A program made the position numbers and the translations under genes. Below the pieces are notes generated by a model. That model worked only from the letters and a program-made list of their open reading frames with translations. It searched no databases and was not told the DNA's origin. Positions 8,904 through 14,955 of a stretch of 20,486 nucleotides of DNA are shown piece after piece (the first letter of the stretch is position 1; each line of letters begins with the position of its first letter). This DNA is from an uncultured Prevotella sp. (GTDB lineage: Bacteria > Bacteroidota > Bacteroidia > Bacteroidales > Bacteroidaceae), in the NCBI GenBank assembly GCA_900556795.1, contig USQD01000007.1:1-20486 (forward strand), in the 5' to 3' direction.

Positions 8904-10364
8904 TTATTCTATAGGAAGTTCTTCCTTTAATTCTTTATTGTGCTCGAAATCGAATCCCGTCATGCTTCGGAGCGTATAGTAAAGACTCCAGTAAGTTCGC
9001 ATGGTCGAGATGTAATTGCGCCGGGCTGCATCTTTCTCGCTGATGGCTGCATTCAGGTCGAGTATCGAGTTGCGGCCCATGATGTAGAGTCGACGCGCCA
9101 CCACATGTCGCTTCTCGGCACGCTGGTCGGTAAGCGATGCCACATGCACCTTTCGGGCTTGCATATTAAACTGCAACACCAGTTTTTCTACGTTCTGGTA
9201 GAAATCCCGCATGCCTTGCTCCACCTGCGTCTGGGTAAGCGCCAACTGCGATTTGGCTTCTCTTACCCTACCCTTTCCCCGTCCCCAATCCAATATCGGA
9301 AGGGCGATGGTGATGCTTGCCGATTGCTGGCTCATCGGACTGCGATAGGCAGCACCGATGTCGGCTCCCGTCTGCGAGAGTCCGAACTGCATATAGAGTT
9401 CTGCCTTCAATCCGGCATTGGCACGAGCCTGCGCCAACCGGCTTTCGCTCTCCTTCTGGATACGACGGTAATAATCGGGATCCGGACTGTTCAGCAAAGC
9501 CCAATCTATCGCCCGCTGCAAAGGAACCTCAAAGGCAGTCACTTTTTCCGGCATCACCAGACAGATGTCCTGCGATTGTTCCAATCCCAGAAACGAGCGG
9601 ATGGTCTGCATCTTCTCTCGCAGTGCCACCTGAGCATCCATCACATTGGTCTCCTCGTTCAAACGGTTGATTTCCAGCTGTAGCATCTCGTTTTCCGAAA
9701 TCGTTCCGTTCTCATATCGCCCCTTCGCCATCTGATAAAGCGTATCGGCAGAAGCAAAGTTCTGTTTTGCCATCTCCCATTCTGCTTGCGCCGAAGCCAG
9801 ACCAAAGAAATGCTCACAGGCTTTTGCCGATACAATCTCCAGCGTTTCGGCATATCGCTTCTTGGATTCCCGGAATCGGATAGGTTCTATCCGGCGATCC
9901 CATTTCAGCGAGTTATAGCCAAAAAGACTCTGCTCGTAGCCCACGATAAAGGGCTGACTGCTATAGGCGGTTATCTTGTTATGCAACTCATCCAGCCGGT
10001 TGAGCGAACTCTTCACAAAAAGGCTACCACCCGTCAGGGAGATATTCTGGTTGATTTTCAGAGTAAGGTCGGCACTCAACTGATCTTGCTTCAGAAAGAG
10101 AGCCGTACCATCCGACTGGGTTATCTTGTTCACCTCCTTATTAATATAAGGTGAAGATGAGAGGGAAAGCGAAGGCAGATAGTTGGCCTGATGATACCGA
10201 TAAGCCCAGTAAGCAGACAGAAAGGTATTGCGGGCACTCTGCACCGATGGCGACTGCCGCTGCGCCATCGCAATGGTAGCCTTCAGGTCGAGCTGTAGCG
10301 TGTCGGCATGAACATTCATGGCTGCAAGCGCCCATACTATGAATAGGTAATTCTTTATCTTCAT
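8904..10364 (-). CDS. TolC-family outer membrane efflux channel
   Basis: This is the outer-membrane exit duct of the export system. From the ATG at 10364 the protein has 486 residues and begins with a signal peptide (MKIKNYLFIVWALAAMNVHA, cleavage likely before DTLQL), followed by two long helical repeats typical of OEP proteins. The frame is open to an ATG at 10400, but that would put 12 residues before the signal peptide and would place the start codon inside the sigma-54 promoter match at 10389–10404, so I reject it. The start at 10364 lies about 14 nt after the predicted transcription start. It is the first gene of the channel–adaptor–permease–ATPase operon. Confidence 0.9.
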   Translation of the reverse strand: MKIKNYLFIVWALAAMNVHADTLQLDLKATIAMAQRQSPSVQSARNTFLSAYWAYRYHQANYLPSLSLSSSPYINKEVNKITQSDGTALFLKQDQLSADLTLKINQNISLTGGSLFVKSSLNRLDELHNKITAYSSQPFIVGYEQSLFGYNSLKWDRRIEPIRFRESKKRYAETLEIVSAKACEHFFGLASAQAEWEMAKQNFASADTLYQMAKGRYENGTISENEMLQLEINRLNEETNVMDAQVALREKMQTIRSFLGLEQSQDICLVMPEKVTAFEVPLQRAIDWALLNSPDPDYYRRIQKESESRLAQARANAGLKAELYMQFGLSQTGADIGAAYRSPMSQQSASITIALPILDWGRGKGRVREAKSQLALTQTQVEQGMRDFYQNVEKLVLQFNMQARKVHVASLTDQRAEKRHVVARRLYIMGRNSILDLNAAISEKDAARRNYISTMRTYWSLYYTLRSMTGFDFEHNKELKEELPIE

Positions 10365-10388
10365 GATGATTACTTTTGCAAAAACTAA

Positions 10389-10404
10389 CACAAAAGCCAT
10401 GCCA
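10389..10404 (-). promoter_or_regulatory. Candidate sigma-54 (-24/-12) promoter of the export operon
   Basis: On the minus strand the 16 bases read TGGCATGGCTTTTGTG. Compared with the sigma-54 consensus TGGCACGN4TTGCW, the GG at -24 and the TTG at -12 are at the right spacing, with two deviations (T for C at the sixth position and T for C after TTG). Transcription would start near 10378, about 14 nt before the TolC-family ATG. The adjacent response regulator is a sigma-54 activator, which supports the assignment. A TATCTTTG at 10405–10412 could be an alternative -7 element for the primary sigma factor, but no good -33 element lies 19–21 bp upstream. Confidence 0.55.
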
Positions 10405-10451
10405 CAAAGATAAAATCATGATTATCAGTAAGATAAGCAATTCCGGATATT

Positions 10452-10494
10452 AAAAAGCGTGCGAAACCGCACGAAACGTGTGCGATTTCGCACG
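10452..10494 (-). terminator. Intrinsic terminator of the histidine kinase gene
   Basis: On the minus strand the arms 10480–10494 and 10458–10472 form a GC-rich stem of 15 bp with one G·T pair and a 7-nt loop. The stem is followed by C and then a run of five T (10456–10452). It lies 38 bp after the kinase stop codon at 10532. This fits a rho-independent terminator separating the regulator genes from the export operon. Confidence 0.6.
10459..10493. promoter_or_regulatory. Pair of 14-bp palindromes, candidate activator-binding sites
   Basis: GTGCGAAACCGCAC (10459–10472) and GTGCGATTTCGCAC (10480–10493) share the form GTGCGA-NN-YCGCAC, and each is itself an inverted repeat. Their starts are exactly 21 bp apart, two helical turns, so dimers bound to both would face the same side. 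They lie about 88 and 109 bp upstream of the expected sigma-54 transcription start, the usual range for enhancer sites of bacterial enhancer-binding proteins. A further GTGCGCAC palindrome is at 10495–10502. The same bases also form the kinase terminator, so the two roles may be combined. Confidence 0.5.
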
Positions 10495-10531
10495 GTGCGC
10501 ACATCCTCAATATGATAGGCATCCGTCTCTA

Positions 10532-11809
10532 TCAGGCAGGAAGCACCACGCTAAAGGTGGTTTTATCGCCTGGCTTCGAAGAAGCGGTGATGATTCCACC
10601 ATGCAGGGTTACTATCTGCTTGCAGATACTCAACCCGATGCCCGAACCGCTCGTCTTGGTAGTAAAGAACGGCACAAAAATGCGCTCCATCACCTCTGGC
10701 AATATTCCCTTACCATTATCTGTAATGGAAATGATGAAATCACGCTTGTTGCTCGAAAGATGAGTGGTAAGACGGACATAAGGAGCCTGACTTTGAGCAG
10801 ATTCAGCCTCATCGGAAAGACCTGCAGCCTCCTCCTTCATCCGAATCTCCACAGCTTCCTGCGCATTCTTCAGCAGATTAATCAGTACCTGTTCTATCTG
10901 CGAACGATCCATCAGCAACCTCTGGTCTTCATTTTCTATCTCATAATGGAATATCGAATCCGGATAAAGATGCTGCAAATCTGCCACCAGATCACCAATC
11001 CTCACATTCTCAAACTGAGGTTTCGATATGCGTTGCAACTTACGATAGTTCTCCACAAACTGCAGCAAGCCATTGCTTCTCCGGTTGATGGCCTGCAATG
11101 CCATCAGCAAATCATCATGCTCCAGCGTATCCTGCTCCACTCCTTCGCAAAGCGTATCAGCCAAAGAGATGATAGGAGTCAGCGAGTTCATGATTTCGTG
11201 GGTCAATACCCTCACCAGCTGCTGCTGCGCATCCGTCTCATTCTTCTGAATCACCGGTTGCACATTCTGCAAGGTATAGAGGCGATAGGCAAAGCCCTTA
11301 TTAAAGAAGTTGACCACGCTCAATACAAAGTCAGCCTTCCCCGCATTCTGATTTTCGGCATCCAAAGCCTTCTTGCCAGCAGCGGCCTCGTTGGTCTTGG
11401 TCTCCAATTGTACAAGTTTCTGCAATCCCGGCTTCAGCTGCTTCATCATTTCCGGAAGCGCCCCATCCAGCACCTGCAAGTCGTGCAAGTGATGAATCGA
11501 AAAACCGCAGAGTCCATCCACGGCAGCCCGATTCATCCAATGCACCTTCCCCTGTTCATCCGCCACAATGAGAAAGGCATTGATGGTATCGAGCATCGTT
11601 CCGAAATACTGGTATTTCGCTTCCTGCAGCAAAGTGGTTTCCCGAAATTCATTCACCACTTCGTTAATCTGCTCTGCAAGATTCCGCTCTTCTCCCCTCA
11701 GATGATCCAACGAATACTGAAGCGAGAAGTCACGGGTGCGGATAGCCTCAATCAGTTGGCGCATCCGCTCATTGCTCTTATGATTGAATAAGTTATTGAC
11801 GATTGACAT
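10532..11809 (-). CDS. Soluble PAS-domain sensor histidine kinase
   Basis: This is the kinase partner of the response regulator encoded immediately upstream. From the ATG at 11809 it has 425 residues: a helical N terminus (1–65), a PAS-like domain (about 66–180), the dimerisation/phosphoacceptor helix with His204 (THEIMNSLTP), and a HATPase domain with N-box Asn315 (NLLKNAQEA), G1 DNGKG (364–368), F-box FVPFFTTK (378–385) and G2 GSGIGLS (387–393). An Ala/Glu/Ser-rich insert lies at about 325–343. No hydrophobic span is visible, so it should sense a cytoplasmic signal. The frame continues upstream to 11950, but that would overlap the regulator gene by over 100 bp; starting at 11809 leaves a 25-bp gap, as expected in an operon. 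Confidence 0.9.
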   Translation of the reverse strand: MSIVNNLFNHKSNERMRQLIEAIRTRDFSLQYSLDHLRGEERNLAEQINEVVNEFRETTLLQEAKYQYFGTMLDTINAFLIVADEQGKVHWMNRAAVDGLCGFSIHHLHDLQVLDGALPEMMKQLKPGLQKLVQLETKTNEAAAGKKALDAENQNAGKADFVLSVVNFFNKGFAYRLYTLQNVQPVIQKNETDAQQQLVRVLTHEIMNSLTPIISLADTLCEGVEQDTLEHDDLLMALQAINRRSNGLLQFVENYRKLQRISKPQFENVRIGDLVADLQHLYPDSIFHYEIENEDQRLLMDRSQIEQVLINLLKNAQEAVEIRMKEEAAGLSDEAESAQSQAPYVRLTTHLSSNKRDFIISITDNGKGILPEVMERIFVPFFTTKTSGSGIGLSICKQIVTLHGGIITASSKPGDKTTFSVVLPA

Positions 11810-11834
11810 AGTTTCAAAAATTTCCGAAGCTTTA

Positions 11835-13280
11835 TTAAATCCCGAGTTTATCGATTTTCCTGTAAAGGGCGAAACGGGTAATACCCAGCAACTCTGCGGC
11901 CTGTGTAAGATTTCCATTGCTCTGGGAGATGGCGCGCTTGATGGCTTCACGTTCCAAAGTCTGAAGATTGAGCGAATCTATATTAACAGAACTTGATGAA
12001 GAATCTGATGAAGAAGCCGCCGAAACTACCACCGAATCCTCCAATCTGATATCCTCAGCAGCCAGTTCCGTCTTATCCCCCAACACAATCGCCCTCTCGA
12101 TGCAATGCTGCAACTCTCTTACATTACCCGGCCAGGTATGTTTCAACAGCTTCTGCTTGGCAGATGCCCCCAGCCTCACATCGCCCACACTATATTTTCC
12201 CGAATAAATCTTCAGGAAATATTCTGCCAGCAGAACGATATCCTCTCCACGTTCACGCAGCGGCGGAAGATGCAACTCGATGGTATTCAATCGATAGAAG
12301 AGGTCCTGTCGGAATGCCCCCTCGCCCACCTTCTCACGCAAATTAGCATTCGTTGCCGCCAGAATTCTCACATTCACATGGCTCACCTTATTGGAACCAA
12401 TGCGCTGGGTCTCCCGCTTTTCAATCACCGTCAGGAGTTTCTGCTGCATCGGCAGGTTCAGATTTCCAATCTCATCCAGAAAGAGAGTACCGCCATCCGC
12501 CGTCTCAATTCGTCCTTCCTTAGCATTCTTGGCATCCGTAAACGCCCCTTTCTCGTATCCGAAAAGTTCGCTCTCGAAAAGATTCTCAGGGATACAACCC
12601 AGGTCGATATTCACAAAAGGCTTTCTTGCCCTGTCCGAAAGCTGATGCAAGGCATGCGCCACCACATCCTTTCCCGTACCATTCTCTCCAGTAATCAATA
12701 CGTTGGCATCCGTAGCCGCCACACGCATCATCTGCGCTTTCAGTTCCTTCATGGCAGAGCATTCGCCTATCATTCCCGCAAACACATCTTGAGAAGATAC
12801 AACAGACTTAGAATCAGAACATTGATTCATATTCAGTTTCTGCTCAGATTCCTTTTCCTGCGAATCCGAAGTATCCAGATACCTTTCCCTGCTCAATTCC
12901 ACGGCACTCTTCACCGTATCGAGCAGTTTATTCCTATCCCATGGTTTCGGAATAAAGTCGATGGCTCCCGCCTTGATGGCTCTCACCGCCTTCTCCGTAT
13001 CCACGTAAGCCGTGATAAACAGCACCACGCTCTTGGGGTTATGCGCCAGAATCTTCTTCAGCCATTCATACCCCTCTTCGCCACTGATGGCATCCCGATG
13101 GAAGTTCATATCGAGCATGATGACATCAGGCCTGAACGAATCCATCATTCCGATGATTCGTTCAGGCGTATTGATAACTCTGATACCCTCCACGTATGGT
13201 TTCAAAAGCATATTGAGCGACAAGAGAACATCCTCATTGTCATCCACTATCAATATTTTTCCTTTTTTTTCTATTGCCAT
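11835..13280 (-). CDS. Sigma-54-dependent response regulator (NtrC family)
   Basis: The 481-residue protein has the full NtrC layout. The receiver domain (about 7–130) has the acidic pair Asp13/Asp14, phosphoacceptor Asp57 (IMLDMNF), Thr90 and Lys112 (PKPW). The AAA+ domain (about 167–400) has Walker A GENGTGKD (198–205), the sigma-54 contact loop GAFTDA (245–250; the family consensus is GAFTGA), Walker B GGTLFLDEIG (263–272), arginine-finger region FRQDLFYRLN (323–332) and WPGNVREL (383–390). A Ser-rich linker (420–431) leads to a Fis-type helix-turn-helix (about 440–481). It is the first gene of the regulator–kinase pair and very probably activates the export operon downstream, whose upstream region carries a sigma-54 promoter match and paired palindromes. 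Confidence 0.95.
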   Translation of the reverse strand: MAIEKKGKILIVDDNEDVLLSLNMLLKPYVEGIRVINTPERIIGMMDSFRPDVIMLDMNFHRDAISGEEGYEWLKKILAHNPKSVVLFITAYVDTEKAVRAIKAGAIDFIPKPWDRNKLLDTVKSAVELSRERYLDTSDSQEKESEQKLNMNQCSDSKSVVSSQDVFAGMIGECSAMKELKAQMMRVAATDANVLITGENGTGKDVVAHALHQLSDRARKPFVNIDLGCIPENLFESELFGYEKGAFTDAKNAKEGRIETADGGTLFLDEIGNLNLPMQQKLLTVIEKRETQRIGSNKVSHVNVRILAATNANLREKVGEGAFRQDLFYRLNTIELHLPPLRERGEDIVLLAEYFLKIYSGKYSVGDVRLGASAKQKLLKHTWPGNVRELQHCIERAIVLGDKTELAAEDIRLEDSVVVSAASSSDSSSSSVNIDSLNLQTLEREAIKRAISQSNGNLTQAAELLGITRFALYRKIDKLGI

Positions 13281-13376
13281 CCTTATTGATTTTTTATATT
13301 AAGTCTTTCTCCCTGCAAGATATTTCTTAATCGTCTATTTTAGACCTATCCTCATATCTATTCAAGAATTATGATG

Positions 13377-13408
13377 CAAATATAAGCAAAATAAAAGAAT
13401 ATGCCAAA
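13377..13408 (-). promoter_or_regulatory. Bacteroidetes-type promoter of the regulator–kinase operon
   Basis: On the minus strand TTTG (13408–13405) is followed after 20 bp by TATATTTG (13384–13377). This matches the Bacteroidetes primary sigma pattern TTTG-N19-21-TAnnTTTG in both elements. Transcription would start near 13370, leaving an untranslated leader of about 90 nt before the regulator ATG at 13280. The rest of 13281–13510 is AT-rich with no ORF that I can support. Confidence 0.6.
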
Positions 13409-13509
13409 AATATAATGAGATTATTCCATAAAAAGTATGAATGTAAAGCCCAAATGATGAGTAGTATCGTTTGAGTGATGTGATTAGTTTAAGAAGAACA
13501 TGAGTAAAT

Positions 13510-13559
13510 AAAAAAGGGTGTATCAGAAATCATAAAGTTTTTCTGATACACCTTTTTTA
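13510..13559. terminator. Bidirectional terminator after the Rpn-family gene
   Basis: Arms 13517–13529 (GGTGTATCAGAAA) and 13540–13552 pair perfectly over 13 bp around a 10-nt loop. A-rich sequence lies on the left and T6 on the right, so both transcripts would end in a U-run. It lies 11 bp beyond the stop codon of the minus-strand Rpn gene at 13571 and shields the regulator promoter from read-through. Confidence 0.8.
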
Positions 13560-13570
13560 TTCACTTGTAT

Positions 13571-14494
13571 TTATTTGATATTGCTGATTTGCTCGAGTGA
13601 AAGACCTGTATATTTCATGACAAGCTCTTTCGACATACCATCAGCAAGCATACGCTGTGCAGCATTTATATTTGCCTCATTAGAGCCTTCAGCTCTTCCT
13701 TCAGCTCTTCCTTCAGCTCTTCCTTCAGCCATACCTTTTGCCATACCTTTTGCCATGCCTTCAGCTCTGGCTTCTGATTCTGCGGCCGCCATACATGCCA
13801 AATTATCGCGAGCAATCCAAAGACTGTTCTCGTAGGCTTCCCATTCTTTCTTCGAGAGTCTATGACTGTCGGCATATTCCTCAAGCTTCTCGAAAATCTT
13901 CTTTTGTGCCGTCCAAGGCATTCTTGTTAATGCTTCCATATGAGTCAATACATAAATCCATTTATCAAAATCACTCTCACATTCCGCTGGCTCTTTTTTG
14001 AAAAGAGGCAGGGCCAAGTAGATGAAGCGAAGCTTGTTGGAAGCTTGCTCCTTGCTCTCCTTATCTGCCAATATGATGTCTGTTCTGAACTTGTTTACTT
14101 CGCCTGCCTTTGGCATATAGTTCATGAAACAAACTGTGTATATCGGCAGAAACTTATAGGCATCCTGATTCTCTGCTTTGCCCTTATCTACCTGTTCCAG
14201 AATACTTCTGCAGGCATAGCAGATGGAGCGATCCAGAAAATTGGGTTGCCACTTGTTCTGCATTTCCAGGATGAATCGCTCGCCTGTGTCGGTTTCGCAG
14301 AAAACATCGTAGATAATGCCTCGTTGATCTTTGGTCTGTGGCAATTGCTCTTTGTCTTTGAACACTACATCCTTGACGTGGAGCTCGCCCTCCAACAGAT
14401 CGTTGAGAAAGCTTATCAGCAAATCCTTGCTGAATTCTTGACCGAAAAGACGCTTGAAGCCCCAATCGGTAAAGGGGTTGATGTACTTTGCCAT
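13571..14494 (-). CDS. Rpn-family / PD-(D/E)XK nuclease-family protein
   Basis: The 307-residue protein opens with the family hallmark INPFTDWGFKRLFG and has the nuclease core pattern Asp63 (IIYDVFC) and Glu77-x-Gln79 (FILEMQNK). This places it with the Rpn/PD-(D/E)XK 'transposase' families (recombination-promoting nucleases). The family acts on DNA, and E. coli members are linked to recombination, toxicity and phage defence; the role of this copy is unknown. The C-terminal region has seven four-residue repeats (RAEG/MAKG/MAEG, about 243–270) and then a short conserved-looking tail (GMSKELVMKYTGLSLEQISNIK minus repeats, helix-turn-like). The gene stands alone with its own promoter and terminator. 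I see no terminal inverted repeats, so it is not part of an evident insertion sequence despite the family name. Confidence 0.88.
   Translation of the reverse strand: MAKYINPFTDWGFKRLFGQEFSKDLLISFLNDLLEGELHVKDVVFKDKEQLPQTKDQRGIIYDVFCETDTGERFILEMQNKWQPNFLDRSICYACRSILEQVDKGKAENQDAYKFLPIYTVCFMNYMPKAGEVNKFRTDIILADKESKEQASNKLRFIYLALPLFKKEPAECESDFDKWIYVLTHMEALTRMPWTAQKKIFEKLEEYADSHRLSKKEWEAYENSLWIARDNLACMAAAESEARAEGMAKGMAKGMAEGRAEGRAEGRAEGSNEANINAAQRMLADGMSKELVMKYTGLSLEQISNIK
13686..13769. repeat. Seven 12-bp tandem repeats inside the Rpn gene
   Basis: Seven consecutive 12-bp units occupy 13686–13769. The first three (CCTTCAGCTCTT) are identical and the rest differ by a few bases. On the coding strand each unit specifies four residues: RAEG, MAKG or MAEG. 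As the unit length is a multiple of three, copy-number change would alter protein length without shifting the frame. Confidence 0.9.
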
Positions 14495-14528
14495 CTTGTT
14501 AGATTTTAATTATTTTTAAATCTGATGA

Positions 14529-14560
14529 CAAAGATACGTTGTTTTTTTGTAAACTCCAAA
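14529..14560 (-). promoter_or_regulatory. Bacteroidetes-type promoter of the Rpn-family gene
   Basis: On the minus strand TTTG (14560–14557) is followed after 20 bp by TATCTTTG (14536–14529), matching TTTG-N19-21-TAnnTTTG in both elements and with the same spacing as the regulator promoter. Transcription would begin near 14522, about 28 nt before the ATG at 14494. This also supports that ATG as the start. Confidence 0.65.
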
Positions 14561-14660
14561 TATTTAATCGATTTTTGCATAAATAACTGAAAAAATAAGT
14601 AATATGCAGTTGTAGACTTAGGAACCCTTCGCGACCATCAAAGCTACATTTTGCATATCA

Positions 14661-14945
14661 CTAAATATGTTCCTCCAGCTTCTTTTTTAGCTGCATGTAT
14701 TTCTGATGCAAGGCAAATTTCTTTTGCGGTTGCTGCTCTTTCTTCGTCCTGTCTGCCACAAAGGTTGGCGAGGTGAAGATAAAGCGCACTTCCTCCACCT
14801 TCTCCAGTTCCGCCTTCATGGCTTCGAAGGCGTAGATGGAGAAAGAGGCGGCGGCGATGGATATGCGACTTAGGGTGGACAACCTCGATTTCAGGTCGTC
14901 CACCAATCGTTCGCTGGTATTGTTTATCTGTTTCGGCTGTTCCAT
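14661..14945 (-). pseudogene. Short ORF resembling the N terminus of a PLD/SNF2-helicase-type protein; probable remnant
   Basis: The 94-codon ORF starts 10 bp after the res stop codon, in the third slot of the restriction-modification operon. Residues about 12–62 (ERLVDDLKSRLSTL, then ISIAAASFSIYAFEAMK and RFIFTSPTFV) resemble, as I remember them, the start of roughly 1,000-residue proteins that combine a phospholipase D-like nuclease region with a SNF2 helicase. After FTSPTFVADRTKKE the similarity stops; the remaining 25 residues are Lys/Gln-rich and helical, and TAG then TGA end the frame. Nothing downstream to 14500 looks like the missing domains. I infer a deletion remnant. It could still be expressed as a small protein, and the family match rests on recall, not on a search. 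Confidence 0.6.
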
Positions 14946-14955
14946 AATTCTTCAC

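Noticed and set aside
10365..10400. Upstream start for the TolC-family gene at 10400.
   Set aside because: It would place extra residues before a good signal peptide and lies inside the sigma-54 promoter match.
11810..11950. Upstream start for the histidine kinase at 11950.
   Set aside because: It would overlap the response regulator gene by more than 100 bp; the added residues look like out-of-frame regulator sequence.
12105..13289. A 394-codon plus-strand ORF opposite the response regulator, and similar long antisense ORFs opposite the lpx genes and res.
   Set aside because: They mirror strongly supported genes, lack recognisable domains and are rich in residues expected from antisense reading.
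13686..13769. CRISPR-like array.
   Set aside because: The 12-bp units are contiguous, have no spacers and encode in-frame protein repeats.
13571..14494. Insertion sequence, because this protein family is often labelled a transposase.
   Set aside because: No terminal inverted repeats or target-site duplication are visible and the gene has its own promoter and terminator.
14644..14955. A 103-codon minus-strand ORF overlapping the 94-codon helicase-like ORF in another frame.
   Set aside because: Its start overlaps the res stop region and its sequence shows no family features, while the other frame has recognisable helicase-associated sequence.
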